Of a stretch of 64,000 nt of DNA, positions 36,801 to 45,998 are shown piece after piece. The notes below the pieces were generated by a model, which was not told the DNA's origin, did no database searches, and saw only the letters and a program-made list of their open reading frames with translations. Each line of letters opens with the position of its first letter. Positions within the stretch are counted from its first letter, which is position 1. Position numbers and translations under genes: made by a program. This DNA comes from Sulfuracidifex tepidarius. Lineage in GTDB: Archaea; Thermoproteota; Thermoprotei_A; Sulfolobales; Sulfolobaceae. The DNA lies in assembly GCF_008326425.1 (NCBI RefSeq), contig NZ_AP018929.1, positions 1,750,875 to 1,814,874 on the forward strand, given 5' to 3'.

Positions 36801-37397
36801 TTATCTAGATAATAAGCTTTCTATAAGTGAAAATAGCCTATTCCCGTCCTTAATCACGTTTTGTACGTACAACCATCCGTTAGGCACGCGACAACTTGAC
36901 CTGAAAGCTATTGCGACGACTCCTTTCCTAAAGAATCTGGAATATGCCCTTATCTGTCCTTGGTCTACGGAACTAACTTTAGCTTCAACTGCTACATTTC
37001 CGTTCACTACAAAGTCAGGTCTGTTGTGATACTTTACTCCGGTCAATTTGGATAGGGAAACGAATTGCTCCTTTTGCCTCTCGACATGAAACTTTTTCGA
37101 CAGTAAGTTGTAAACGTAATCCTCGAACAACTTACCTTCAACTCTGTTGATTTCGATCGTCCTTTCTTTCTCATCAGGGAAGCACAGCAAGGAGTTTGGA
37201 TCTATTTCAACGTTTACCTTGCTTGCGATAACTTTGACTCTCTCGACTCTAGGGTCTTCTTTAAACTTAAAATTCAGAATTTTTTCTCCTTTAGAGTCTA
37301 AAACTGTAACTATTCCTCTACCACAGAGTACCCTAAGACTTCCATTTTCGGATGGAGTTATCAACCCGTCTACAAGGTCTGCGTTATAAATAATCAA
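36801..37397 (-). CDS. PD-(D/E)XK nuclease-like protein
   Basis: 198 residues from TTG 37397. The C-terminal half shows a restriction-endonuclease-like core: a glutamate helix in VEGKLFEDYVYNLLSKKFHV, then YHNRPDFVVNGNVAVEAKVS, which gives the PD...(D/E)xK set (RPDF, VEAK), and QGQIRAYSRFFRKGVVAIAF. The N-terminal 95 residues are beta-rich and unassigned. No methyltransferase or other restriction partner is next to it; instead purT follows in the same orientation. A role in DNA repair or in cutting foreign DNA is possible. The family assignment is by motif only. Confidence 0.7.
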   Translation of the reverse strand: MIIYNADLVDGLITPSENGSLRVLCGRGIVTVLDSKGEKILNFKFKEDPRVERVKVIASKVNVEIDPNSLLCFPDEKERTIEINRVEGKLFEDYVYNLLSKKFHVERQKEQFVSLSKLTGVKYHNRPDFVVNGNVAVEAKVSSVDQGQIRAYSRFFRKGVVAIAFRSSCRVPNGWLYVQNVIKDGNRLFSLIESLLSR

Positions 37398-37455
37398 GCT
37401 GAAGATCTAAAAAGATCAGAGACTTTAAATCTTAGCCGTAAAATCAGTCGTCTGG

Positions 37456-38109
37456 ATGTTCGAAAATTACGTTACCCTAAACGATGTGTTGTGGGGTATT
37501 GTGCTCACGGTCTGGGTAGCTCTCGTGACAGTTGTAATCTCCAAGTATGTAGCTAAACTGACAACTATATACGTTGCAAGGAAGATCATACACATGCTTG
37601 GAGGAGGCGTAGTTGCTATATTGTCACCTTTCATTTTCTCTTCCCCATTGATTCCGATTCTAGATTCATACCTACTTATGGGCATCCTTCTTTACGTGAG
37701 GTTCAAGAAAGAAGGTTTCAATTGGTTTCAGGAAGAGGGAAATTACGGGGAAATCTTCTTCACGTTTTCCTTCGGCACACTTCTCCTCCTCATGTGGGTA
37801 ATTGATCCAAACTATTGGTATTCAAATGACGTCTTTATCGCCATTCTTCCTTTAATCTTCATGTCCTTCGGTGACGGCGTTACTGGGATCATAAGAAACT
37901 ATGTATACAAGAGAAGAGTCAAGGGACTTTGGGGATCTCTAGGGATGTTGGTGTTCTCCGCTATTGTAGGTTACGCAGTGTTCTCGATACCCGGTTTGAT
38001 AGCTGGAGTGATAGCTACAGTCGTCGAAGTCCTTCCTCTAGTTGACGACAATATTTCCATTCCTTTTGCTTCCTTTGCAGTACTCTATCTCCTGATCAAG
38101 GTATTCTAA
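37456..38109 (+). CDS. dolichol/phytol kinase-like membrane protein
   Basis: 217 residues with about seven membrane spans. Motifs shared with SEC59/VTE5/CdsA-type CTP-dependent kinases are present: [39 protein letters not shown] and [17 protein letters not shown]. It would phosphorylate a polyprenol, possibly dolichol for N-glycosylation or a lipid alcohol, with CTP. The substrate is inferred from the family only. The gene has a 58-base gap to the divergent nuclease-like gene and is followed by a candidate antisense sRNA. Confidence 0.78.
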   Translation: MFENYVTLNDVLWGIVLTVWVALVTVVISKYVAKLTTIYVARKIIHMLGGGVVAILSPFIFSSPLIPILDSYLLMGILLYVRFKKEGFNWFQEEGNYGEIFFTFSFGTLLLLMWVIDPNYWYSNDVFIAILPLIFMSFGDGVTGIIRNYVYKRRVKGLWGSLGMLVFSAIVGYAVFSIPGLIAGVIATVVEVLPLVDDNISIPFASFAVLYLLIKVF

Positions 38110-38164
38110 TCAGACAGGGAAACGATCTTCATCAATCGGTAAACCATCACGTCATCACGCTGGC
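38106..38164 (-). ncRNA. candidate C/D box sRNA
   Basis: The minus strand reads GTGATGA (box C, 38158-38152), a 12-base guide CGTGATGGTTTA, CCGA (imperfect D'), TTGATGA (C'), a guide AGATCGTTTCCCTGT and CTGA (box D, 38113-38110). This is the layout of archaeal 2'-O-methylation guide RNAs. The missing D'-C' spacer and the long second guide are atypical, so it is a candidate only. It slightly overlaps the end of the kinase gene on the opposite strand. Confidence 0.5.
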
Positions 38165-38271
38165 TTGTAACTTAGTCTATCTCTGCTTATAAAAAGCTGA
38201 AACGAGGGTTAAAATTATCTACATATTTTGAAACTGAAGAGCTAAACTCTAGTCAAGCTCTTAACCAGGGT

Positions 38272-38718
38272 ATGCCCTCTTTTCATATGCAATGGTTAAT
38301 GGATTCTCTCCAGATGGCGTGGGACGATTACGCATCAATATTTGAGGATTACTCGAATGCCGCAGTTTACGTGGATCGTATAACTTCTACGGTGCAAGCT
38401 GTCAAGGTAAGCGACATAGGCGATTTCTATTCGAGTTTCTCAGTTCTCCTTCAGGGAGGATATCTGTCCAAGTATAAGCCAGTTTACATCAAACTCGAAA
38501 AGTATGTGGCTTTCCCGACGCTTAGAGAAAACGTAGCTGTCAGGCTCTCTAGATTGAAGGGATGGAGAAGGGTAAGTTACTACGTGGAATGGAATCACGT
38601 TGCCTCGTGGGTCATAAAGGACTGCTTCAGGTGTGAAGCGGAACAGAAAGCCCACATGGAGATAAAGGAAGCTGGGCTTTCTGATGATGATCTAGTGAGG
38701 ATACACTCTTCTCTCTAG
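38272..38718 (+). CDS. uncharacterised protein
   Basis: 148 residues, not recognised; ATG codons at 38272, 38287 and 38299 are possible starts. The sequence is soluble and aromatic-rich, with SLQMAWDDYASIFEDYSNAA near the start, YLSKYKPVYIKLEKYVAFPT in the middle and WVIKDCFRCEAEQKAHMEIK near the end, where CFRC could be a partial metal site. The final residues overlap the end of the convergent flavin oxidoreductase by four bases. No neighbour suggests a function. Confidence 0.65.
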   Translation: MPSFHMQWLMDSLQMAWDDYASIFEDYSNAAVYVDRITSTVQAVKVSDIGDFYSSFSVLLQGGYLSKYKPVYIKLEKYVAFPTLRENVAVRLSRLKGWRRVSYYVEWNHVASWVIKDCFRCEAEQKAHMEIKEAGLSDDDLVRIHSSL

Positions 38719-39722
38719 AGTTCGTGTGGCTCTCTTCCAAGATCGAAGTCCTTAATTCCGTTGAACCTATCTAGAATGTACGATTTTCTTTCTTCTCCTT
38801 TATCTATCATCATTTCCAAAAGCATAGCCATCCCCGGTCCTACCTCTGCACCGTAACCGTTCAAGCCACCTACTAGGTAAAGGTTGTCCTTGAGCCTGCC
38901 GTAGAGAGGTCTCATGTCAGGTGTTCCCTCGCAGAAGTTACCTGAAACGTATATTGAGCGTGATTCAAACCTCCTTCTGATTCTCGAGATCACCAACTCT
39001 CTGTCCTTGATTTCTGGTTTCCTCATGTTTCCATCCTCAGGCGGTTTCATTTCAATTATATCGCCATCTCCTGCTATAAATAAGGGAGAACCTATCCCTA
39101 TGGCAGGTCTAGAGTAGAAACCTAACACGTAATCATAAACAATGAACTTGTCCAGCTCCCTTCTGTGTCCTTTCATCAATGACGCCCAGCAATAGTACGG
39201 CTTTAAAGGTAATCTCTCGTCGATGATATTACTGTTCCAGCTACCAGCGGTTAAGACGAAGATGTCGAAGTCTTCAGTCACATCTTTTCCATTAGCTTTC
39301 ACCGTAGCTTTCTTCTCACCCGTGGAGATCTCGACCTTAGCCTTCTCTTTGGGTACACTTACTAGGTTCCTTATGTCCACCAACGAGTCTCCTCCTTTAG
39401 CTTCTATTGCCTTCTCGCCAATCCAATCCACGTAAGTTTCTCTCGCCGAGACTCCGTGCTCCCTCCAAGACGAAACTAGGTCATCACTGACTTCTCCCAA
39501 AGTATAGGAAGTGAAGTCCATCCTCTTGATCCTATACTTATTGTAGAACTGTAACGAGAGAGACGCTAGTTCTATATCACATCCCTTCAAAAGTAAGGAA
39601 TGTATCAACGTTGGGAACTGGGTTTTTATCGAAGCATCAAATACTTTCACTTCATGTCTTTCAGATAGGATCCTGTAAAGCGAACTGCCTACTATACCCC
39701 CTCCGATAATTCCGATCTTCAA
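38715..39722 (-). CDS. FAD-dependent oxidoreductase (DAO family)
   Basis: 335 residues from TTG 39722. It is related to D-amino acid oxidase, glycine oxidase and glycerol-3-phosphate dehydrogenase: the N-terminal dinucleotide fold is KIGIIGGGIVGSSLYRILSE, DIFVLTAGSWNSNIID is the second FAD contact, and the C-terminal DNLYLVGGLNGYGAEVGPGM is the family's final glycine-rich loop. It lacks clear membrane segments. The substrate is unknown; many Sulfolobales members act on sarcosine-, proline- or glycine-like amines. It is divergent from the nucleotidyltransferase-like gene, 46 bases away. Confidence 0.82.
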   Translation of the reverse strand: MKIGIIGGGIVGSSLYRILSERHEVKVFDASIKTQFPTLIHSLLLKGCDIELASLSLQFYNKYRIKRMDFTSYTLGEVSDDLVSSWREHGVSARETYVDWIGEKAIEAKGGDSLVDIRNLVSVPKEKAKVEISTGEKKATVKANGKDVTEDFDIFVLTAGSWNSNIIDERLPLKPYYCWASLMKGHRRELDKFIVYDYVLGFYSRPAIGIGSPLFIAGDGDIIEMKPPEDGNMRKPEIKDRELVISRIRRRFESRSIYVSGNFCEGTPDMRPLYGRLKDNLYLVGGLNGYGAEVGPGMAMLLEMMIDKGEERKSYILDRFNGIKDFDLGREPHEL

Positions 39723-39768
39723 ATCAGGTACAGCATCCTTTTAACTTGAGCGAGTAAAAACGCTTCCG

Positions 39769-40575
39769 ATGAGAGTAGTAGAGGGATACTTACTAAGATA
39801 TAAAGGAGGAGTTTGGGCTGTCAAAGGATGTGACCACCCTCAGGGGTACGTTGTAGCACTCCCGCGGGAGATAGACGGTTTAAAGGTTAAACGGATCAAG
39901 GAAGGGATGTCGATTGTGAAAGAAAGGTTTCCAGCGCTGATTAAATACTATGACAAGATAGGATTTGAGGTTCCATTGATACCCCTTAACGAAAGCCACG
40001 TGATAGACCCGTTCACCATTGTTCCCAAGGATTCAGTTTCAAGGGAGTTCGCCTCTTTCTTTCCGGGGGTAGGAATCACGGGTAGTATGGCGTACAGCGA
40101 CTCCTGGAGGGATGTGGATTTCCTGTCTTTCAATCCTAGAGACTATGAAACTCTTCTTCGCATGAGGAATGAAGGCAAAACTTCTCCTCTATTCACGATA
40201 CAGGAAAACGAAATGGAGACTCTAGACTCTTCGTCGTTCAGAAAGCTGAAACAAGAGAGGGTAACTGAAGGAGTTTACAAGGGGATGGAATACACTTTCA
40301 AAATAGTAGAATGTTTTGAATTCCCTCCAGTTGAAGGGAGAGAGGAGTTTCACGGAGAAGTGGAAATACTTCGTGAAGTGAAGCCACATACTCTTCCAGT
40401 GGTTTATTTAGCAAGGGATAGTCAAGGTAATAAATTGAGTCTGACCTCGTTCAGAACTAGGTTCGCAGACCTAAGGAAAGGGGATAAGCTAACTGTCAAG
40501 GGGACGATCCTTAAAAGGAGGGGAGGTTTCCTTGACCTTGATCTCGATATTGCTGAGATAGTATCTCTTCTGTGA
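39769..40575 (+). CDS. nucleotidyltransferase-like protein with C-terminal OB-like region
   Basis: 268 residues. Near residue 105 the segment GITGSMAYSDSWRDVDFLSF has the GS...DxD pattern of the DNA polymerase beta-type minimal nucleotidyltransferase fold. The preceding 100 residues begin with a strand-rich unit (GYLLRYKGGVWAVKGCDHPQ) and the last 65 residues, LRKGDKLTVKGTILKRRGGF plus LDLDLDIAEIVSLL, look like an OB-fold nucleic-acid-binding domain. I do not know a characterised protein with this layout. The 3' end overlaps a convergent membrane-protein gene by 65 bases. Function is unknown. Confidence 0.7.
   Translation: MRVVEGYLLRYKGGVWAVKGCDHPQGYVVALPREIDGLKVKRIKEGMSIVKERFPALIKYYDKIGFEVPLIPLNESHVIDPFTIVPKDSVSREFASFFPGVGITGSMAYSDSWRDVDFLSFNPRDYETLLRMRNEGKTSPLFTIQENEMETLDSSSFRKLKQERVTEGVYKGMEYTFKIVECFEFPPVEGREEFHGEVEILREVKPHTLPVVYLARDSQGNKLSLTSFRTRFADLRKGDKLTVKGTILKRRGGFLDLDLDIAEIVSLL
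40218..40230. repeat. SegB-like site (GACTCTAGACTCT)
   Basis: Same 13 bases as at 26230-26242, inside the nucleotidyltransferase-like gene. Confidence 0.5.
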
Positions 40576-41038
40576 GACTGTTAATTTTCTTAACTAAAAA
40601 CCCGGATGTAAGTCCGTTCAGCACTACATTCAGTATTACCAGCACAGTGGACGAGTCCTGTGGGTTAGGTGACGCTTTAATGAGGGATTTTCTAAGATAA
40701 TAAGAAATTATTATTTGATTTATGAAGGGGATTTCGATTACTATTCCAAGAAATAGAAGCAACAAAACTTGAAGAACCGGAACCTCTCTCCCTGAGATCA
40801 TGTATGTCTTTGACATTGCGTCGTAAGTGAAATAAGTTATTCCGATCTGTGTGATGAAATATAACATCAGGAAGACGGAGGAGGTGTAAAGTAAGGGATA
40901 ATTCGATATTTGAACTTGAACGGAACCTATTATAGAAACCCTTATTGATTCCGCATAGAGGAAAATTGCAATAGGCAAGGAGATGGAATGAAGTATGCCC
41001 ACAAAAGGAGACAGCAAGTTGTAAACACTGTTTGTCAT
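40511..41038 (-). CDS. uncharacterised membrane protein
   Basis: 175 residues with four or five hydrophobic segments (for example LYTSSVFLMLYFITQIGITY, VLLLLFLGIVIEIPFINQII and STVLVILNVVLNGLTSGFLV). No known transporter or enzyme motif is visible. The 3' end runs 65 bases antisense to the nucleotidyltransferase-like gene, which may affect one of the two real stop sites or reflect compact packing. It is divergent from moaB, 40 bases apart. Family and function unknown. Confidence 0.65.
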   Translation of the reverse strand: MTNSVYNLLSPFVGILHSISLPIAIFLYAESIRVSIIGSVQVQISNYPLLYTSSVFLMLYFITQIGITYFTYDAMSKTYMISGREVPVLQVLLLLFLGIVIEIPFINQIIISYYLRKSLIKASPNPQDSSTVLVILNVVLNGLTSGFLVKKINSLTEEILSQQYRDQGQGNLPSF

Positions 41039-41078
41039 AACATGATATTTAAGTTGGCTGGAAATATCTTTATGCGTA

Positions 41079-41621
41079 ATGTCTCATTCACACAAGGAAC
41101 ATAGGAGTCATGCCCCAAGAGAGTTAGGTTTCTTCGTTATCACTGTGAGTTCCTCTAGGTTTGAGAAATCTAGAAGAAAGGAACCGATAATAGACGAGTC
41201 AGGGGACGTGGCTAAGCAGCTGATCATAAGCTCTGGGAATAAACTTGAGGGTTACTCTTTAGTTCCGGACGATAAGTTGATGATACTTAAGTCAGTAGTG
41301 GACGCTTTATGTAAGGAGAATGTAGACGTGGTGGTAACAACTGGAGGTACAGGTTTCACTCCGTCCGACATGACAGTGGAGACCTTGAGGGGCATATTTG
41401 ACAGGGAAGTGGAAGGGTTCGGACAAGTTTTCCGCTCTCTCAGCTTTAGTCAAGAGGAAGTAAAGAGCGCGTCTTACCTCTCTAAAGCCACGGCAGGGAT
41501 AATCAGGGGGAAACTTATCTATGTCCTACCAGGTTCGCCCGACGCTGTGAAACTAGCAATGTCTGAGTTAGTGCTCCCAGAGGCAGGCCATTTGGTATAT
41601 TTGGCTAGGTCTGAGCGTTAA
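41079..41621 (+). CDS. moaB: molybdenum cofactor biosynthesis protein MoaB/MogA
   Basis: 180 residues of the MoCF-binding family. The conserved motif is [20 protein letters not shown], with [20 protein letters not shown] later, both typical of MoaB/MogA enzymes that adenylylate molybdopterin before metal insertion; in hyperthermophiles the tungsten or molybdenum cofactor is used. The start is the ATG at 41079 with a TATA-like GATATTTAAG about 27 bases upstream. The stop overlaps the end of the convergent flavoprotein gene by 17 bases. Confidence 0.9.
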   Translation: MSHSHKEHRSHAPRELGFFVITVSSSRFEKSRRKEPIIDESGDVAKQLIISSGNKLEGYSLVPDDKLMILKSVVDALCKENVDVVVTTGGTGFTPSDMTVETLRGIFDREVEGFGQVFRSLSFSQEEVKSASYLSKATAGIIRGKLIYVLPGSPDAVKLAMSELVLPEAGHLVYLARSER

Positions 41622-43488
41622 GAATCACTGACTTCATTTTCTCTATAAGCTTGGAATCCCTTAGCTCATAAGGGAGGGAAGGCGTATAGATATAAAGTAG
41701 CTTAAGCGTAATGTAAGGTACATCACTGAATCCCTTAGAGATGGCCTCTTCTTGGATGCTCTGTAATACAGTGTCATTAATTCCTTCAAACCAGCTGAGA
41801 TCATCTAAAATTATTTGAGTGTTTTCTGTACCTTTTTCAACTTTATCTTTTATCTGCTTGAAAGTCTCGATAAGGTCTGGTATCTGAGGCAGAGATAAGT
41901 CAAGGACTGAAGGTATTCCTAAACCTTTGCTTGTGAGAGGACAAAGGGTTACATCAGCCTTAAGGTCTGCTCTCATTCCCTCTCTGTTAACCTTGTTGAG
42001 GAAGAACGTGCTACAGTCGTGTATTTTTTTGTCGTCATCTGTCTTAGGTTCACTCTTCAGGAGACAAGGCACATGAAGCGACTTTCCTTTCACAGCATCA
42101 GGGTTCTTCTCGAGTAGCATGGTTCCTATGAAATCTATCTGAATCACCCTTCTAGCCTTCAATATCTGAAGGTAATAATGGTCTTCCGGTGTTATCGTTA
42201 TGAGTTCTTCAATTCCCACAAGTTCATTCATGAGGAAATCTAAGTCGGGATTTCCTCTTATTAGTGAATTAGGGTTCACATTTAGATAAATAAATCCTAC
42301 ATCTAAGCCTAGTCTAGATAGATATTCTATACTTCTAAGTGCATAATCATAAAGTTCAGCTGAAATTGGAGTTAATACGACGTTTATCCTCTTCCTCAAG
42401 TCGTTCAGAGGTGGTCTTGGGCTCTGTTGAGGTAATGTAGGGTTTACGAACTTTCTAAGGTCTGTGATAATGTCTAGCTTTGCTGGGCATACAGATATGC
42501 ATTGCCCGCAAACATGACAGTTAGAAACTTGGTCAGCCATTCCGTCACTTTGTAATACATAGAGCCCTAAAGGTGTGAAGGATACATCGTTACCCCTCTG
42601 TTTACCGTGAGGACATACATTTACACATGACCCGCAAAGTATACAACCGTTAAATATTGACTCCTCTATGGAGAACTTAACGTTGGGGATGCCGAGCAGC
42701 TTGTTGTTACTAGATATAGAGTATACAGCTTTGTCTTTTCTTACTCTGATTACTGCAAACTCAGCCATTTCAATGGCAGCTTCAAGGGAGAAGAGACTGT
42801 CCAGAGGAATCTCTCCCTCGTAGTAAAAAGGAGAGTCTATCTTATCGTAAAACGGGTTCCCTGGGGAACTAGAATTGAGGAAAGGCTTAAGCAAAATTTC
42901 TCTCGTCTCTGGGTAAGAAGCAACCACTTTCACACCCTCATTGTCCTTAACTACGGAAATGTCTCTAAATACTGGGATGGTGTTGTTATACCAACTTCTG
43001 ACCATAGAGAAAAGCGAACTGGTATTACCTCTCCATTCTCTCCACGTTATTTTCTTGTTTTCTTTCTTTATGAAAACTTTCAGAGGAATTCCTCCGTTAT
43101 ATTTCCCCTGATAAAGTGTCCCATTGAATCCCTCCACTTCTACTTTAGCTGTCATAGACCCGAATTCGTTTAAACCGTACACAGGGTCTCCAAAGAATAG
43201 TGTGCCCCCGACTGTGAGGTTCAAGTTACCATGTAATTCTACGTTATACTTCTCTGAAACCTCCCTCCAAGTTGTTCCTGCCTTTACCGCTATCTTGTCG
43301 CCCAAGTCTTCGATACCAGTGTAATGGTTCATGTTTACTATTACGTCTCCTTCAGCTCCTCTAAACATCTCAAACCTAGGTATAGAACCCTGGGGTATCT
43401 CCACACCTTCTGTGAAATTGATTACTTTGGATGGCAGTTTCCCCTTCTTTGAAGGAGAAATGGCTGAAAGAATGTACTCCTCGTACAT
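41605..43488 (-). CDS. diverged FAD-oxidase-like/iron-sulfur protein (GlcD-GlcF-like fusion)
   Basis: 627 residues from the ATG at 43488, preferred over an in-frame start at 43509 because it forms a TGATG junction with the upstream helicase gene. The N-terminal 200 residues resemble a worn PCMH FAD-binding domain ([40 protein letters not shown]). At about 280-345 there are two [4Fe-4S] motifs, [14 protein letters not shown] and [14 protein letters not shown]. The last third has two scattered cysteine regions ([11 protein letters not shown] and [11 protein letters not shown]) like a CCG domain. It may be a redox enzyme for a 2-hydroxyacid; the altered flavin loop makes FAD binding uncertain. 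Confidence 0.75.
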   Translation of the reverse strand: MYEEYILSAISPSKKGKLPSKVINFTEGVEIPQGSIPRFEMFRGAEGDVIVNMNHYTGIEDLGDKIAVKAGTTWREVSEKYNVELHGNLNLTVGGTLFFGDPVYGLNEFGSMTAKVEVEGFNGTLYQGKYNGGIPLKVFIKKENKKITWREWRGNTSSLFSMVRSWYNNTIPVFRDISVVKDNEGVKVVASYPETREILLKPFLNSSSPGNPFYDKIDSPFYYEGEIPLDSLFSLEAAIEMAEFAVIRVRKDKAVYSISSNNKLLGIPNVKFSIEESIFNGCILCGSCVNVCPHGKQRGNDVSFTPLGLYVLQSDGMADQVSNCHVCGQCISVCPAKLDIITDLRKFVNPTLPQQSPRPPLNDLRKRINVVLTPISAELYDYALRSIEYLSRLGLDVGFIYLNVNPNSLIRGNPDLDFLMNELVGIEELITITPEDHYYLQILKARRVIQIDFIGTMLLEKNPDAVKGKSLHVPCLLKSEPKTDDDKKIHDCSTFFLNKVNREGMRADLKADVTLCPLTSKGLGIPSVLDLSLPQIPDLIETFKQIKDKVEKGTENTQIILDDLSWFEGINDTVLQSIQEEAISKGFSDVPYITLKLLYIYTPSLPYELRDSKLIEKMKSVILNAQT

Positions 43489-45728
43489 CAAACCACCGGT
43501 TCTCCCCACCTGTTGCTGTATATCTCTTTTCCCTCATCCTCTAATAGTCCCTTTATTAGTCTGTACGAAAGTTTTCTTGAAAGCATTCTGTTATTGTTTC
43601 CGCAATAGGGACTATAAACGCACTTAGGACATCCGTCCTCACATGTACAGTTTCCGGTTATTTCCTTGGAGATTTCATATGCAGATTCAAGCCTGTCATA
43701 TAGCAACGCCGAGATTCCGTTACCTCCTATTGTAGAGTCGTAGATTGCCACATCCCCACTAGGGTAAGATACACCACTTAGGTCGGTCTGTGAAGCACCA
43801 GCAACTACCCTTGCAGATGCTATCAGAACGTGTTCCGTAGCGTGGAATGCCTTTATGCTTTCCTCCACGTTTTTCATCCACTCCATTACTGGATGTTTTA
43901 TGTACACTCCTTTGGTTTTATAAGAGAAAGAAATAGGTTCGTCGTAAAAGACCTCTCGTTTGGGTTTATCTCTGCTTGAGCCTGACATTGAGTACATCGA
44001 ATATCCAGTTACTATTTCTTGGATTTCCATTTCACCGTACTTTACGTCCATGTTTAACACTTTCTTACGATTTATTTCTTTAAATTCTTTAATATCAACA
44101 GTATAAATAGGTTTCGTATAAAAATCTGTTATTTTTGATTCTTCTAATTCAGCCCTCATCTTATCTAGATCGAGGATCTTCACTCTATAAGACCTCTTGG
44201 ATGCTAGGTAATACCCGCCCGGGTAGAACTCGTAAAGCGCAACAGGAAGTTCCCGCTCTCCTACCTTTCTTTTTCCGTCGAATGCCTCAATTATTTTTCC
44301 AGAACTCCTCAGAGAGCTTTCTAAAAACTTGGTCTTGGTTAGGTGCGTTGGAAAGATGAAACCGTTATTTCTCTTCAAGTAACCTTCACACTCCAGCTCT
44401 GGTAATGCTCTCTTCCATATGTCTGGAAGTCTTTCCTCTGAAAGGACTTTCCTCTCCAGGAGCATTCCCAACAAGTGCATCTTAGCTACTTCCAAGTTAG
44501 TTGGGTCGAAAGGTATGGGAAGAAGTTCCCTTTGAAAGAACTCGTTAGGGTTCCTCAGGTAGTAAGACTCGATGGGGCTGTCTCCTAAGATGGTGAAGAC
44601 GAAAGCTACTTTATTTCTCCTGCCTGCCCTTCCAGCCCTTTGTACGTACTTTGTGAAGGACGGCGGATCAGCTGACATTATAACGCAGTCTATAGAACCT
44701 ATGTCTATTCCCAGCTCCAGCGTAGGGGTCGCCACAACGCCGTCAATTTTCCCTTCTCTCAGCATCTCCTCCACGCGTATTCTATACTCCTTGTCAGTCC
44801 CAGCCCTGTGGACCTCGAATTTCACGTGAAACCTCTCAGTTATCTTTGCAGTTACCTCTGCCATCTGCTGGGAGTCTACAAAGATGATGCTCTTAAGTCC
44901 CTTCCTTGCCAAGTAAGCCCCAAGGAAGGCTGAGAGTATCCATCTGCTAGAGCCGTTGCTGTCTATTAAAGCATGGATCGCCACTCCCTTTCTCCTTAAC
45001 GTCCCCCTCAACAAGCTTCCAGAGCTCAGTCCGAACAATTCTTTGAAGAGAAAATCCGTGCCTCCTATGGTGGCGCTAGATGCAACTATTTGAGGTTTCC
45101 TGTCAAAAGCTAACCTTTCCGATATCCATCTCAGGTGGGCCCCCATGACCCCTTCATATACATGAACTTCGTCAAAGATGAACATGGATGACTCTCTTAT
45201 TAGGGACGAAAACCTATCGCTTAGAGGTAAGCCTCTGTGAACCATGTCTGGGTTCGTCACCAGCAGATCTGGAGGACTATCGCTTAGTTCTCTCCTCTCC
45301 TTCTCGGAGGTGTCACCGTCAAAAATCCCGACGGTGACGTCACATTTGTCTGTTATCCTCCTTATCCTCTTGACCTGGTCTCTGGCCAAAGCCTTAGCGG
45401 GATAGACTAAGACTACCTTCTCTCCGCTCATTGCTCTCTCTACCGCTGGTATTAAGAATGCCTCAGTTTTCCCAGTCCCAGTCCCAGACACTATCATGAG
45501 GTTCTCTCCTTTCATGATCCTTTCGATCGCCTCGGCTTGGAATTTGTAAAGTCTCTGTATTCCTTCTTGTATGAGTGCGTCCTTCAACTTCTGAGAAATT
45601 TCAAGAGAGATCACGGGAGGGCCCAGATCAGGATCCATGGAAGTTTCTGTCCTGACGTGAACTATCTTAGCCGAAAAGGAAGCTAAGGCCTTACTAACGT
45701 CTGACAAGAAATCATCGAGCTGTTCCAC
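43488..45728 (-). CDS. DEAD/DEAH-box helicase with C-terminal DUF1998 cysteine cluster (MrfA/Hrq1-like)
   Basis: 746 residues from GTG 45728. Helicase motifs are SGTGTGKTEAFLIPAVERAM (Walker A), VLVYPAKALARDQVKR, FIFDEVHVYEG (DEVH), SSATIGG, ATPTLELGIDIG and YVQRAGRAGRRN. The C-terminal domain ends in CTCEDGCPKCVYSPYC, the metal-binding four-cysteine set of the MrfA/Hrq1 repair helicases, after a DUF1998-type region (FHATEHVLIASARVVAGASQ). Related proteins unwind 3'-5' in repair of crosslinks. It is coupled by TGATG to the Fe-S flavoprotein-like gene, an unusual partner. Confidence 0.9.
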   Translation of the reverse strand: MEQLDDFLSDVSKALASFSAKIVHVRTETSMDPDLGPPVISLEISQKLKDALIQEGIQRLYKFQAEAIERIMKGENLMIVSGTGTGKTEAFLIPAVERAMSGEKVVLVYPAKALARDQVKRIRRITDKCDVTVGIFDGDTSEKERRELSDSPPDLLVTNPDMVHRGLPLSDRFSSLIRESSMFIFDEVHVYEGVMGAHLRWISERLAFDRKPQIVASSATIGGTDFLFKELFGLSSGSLLRGTLRRKGVAIHALIDSNGSSRWILSAFLGAYLARKGLKSIIFVDSQQMAEVTAKITERFHVKFEVHRAGTDKEYRIRVEEMLREGKIDGVVATPTLELGIDIGSIDCVIMSADPPSFTKYVQRAGRAGRRNKVAFVFTILGDSPIESYYLRNPNEFFQRELLPIPFDPTNLEVAKMHLLGMLLERKVLSEERLPDIWKRALPELECEGYLKRNNGFIFPTHLTKTKFLESSLRSSGKIIEAFDGKRKVGERELPVALYEFYPGGYYLASKRSYRVKILDLDKMRAELEESKITDFYTKPIYTVDIKEFKEINRKKVLNMDVKYGEMEIQEIVTGYSMYSMSGSSRDKPKREVFYDEPISFSYKTKGVYIKHPVMEWMKNVEESIKAFHATEHVLIASARVVAGASQTDLSGVSYPSGDVAIYDSTIGGNGISALLYDRLESAYEISKEITGNCTCEDGCPKCVYSPYCGNNNRMLSRKLSYRLIKGLLEDEGKEIYSNRWGEPVV

Positions 45729-45761
45729 AGTTTTTTAAATTCAGCATTCTCGCATAAAAGC

Positions 45762-45983
45762 ATGTCATCGAAAGACGTCCTTGATTCAAGGTCGCTTAGC
45801 TCATTTCTCTTGTCAATGAGTAACGTACTCAGGAAGGATGATAAACTGGAAGTAGTTGTATATTCAAAAGACATACAGGAATGCCCTGGAATAGCTATGG
45901 AACATAATTTCGCCATAATTGACGGAGAAGAGGACGGCGAAGATAAGATAAAGTTAGTTCTAGTATATAAGGGTAAACCCTGA
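45762..45983 (+). CDS. small uncharacterised protein upstream of GAT-QueC
   Basis: 73 residues, not recognised. It reads KDDKLEVVVYSKDIQECPGI and then MEHNFAIIDGEEDGEDKIKL VLVYKG in a strand-helix-strand pattern, with one cysteine. A TTTTTAAATT element about 27 bases before the ATG suggests a leaderless start of an operon that continues 15 bases later with GAT-QueC. It might be a small accessory of the tRNA modification enzyme or simply co-transcribed. A long frame on the opposite strand is a shadow. Confidence 0.65.
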   Translation: MSSKDVLDSRSLSSFLLSMSNVLRKDDKLEVVVYSKDIQECPGIAMEHNFAIIDGEEDGEDKIKLVLVYKGKP

Positions 45984-45998
45984 TAGGTTGAGGTTCTC

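Noticed and set aside
36800-36813. Perfect 14-bp palindrome ATTATCTAGATAAT as a SegB site
   Set aside because: It has TCTAGA but lacks the GACTC/GAGTC flanks of the recurrent motif and is AT-rich, so chance or another role is as likely.
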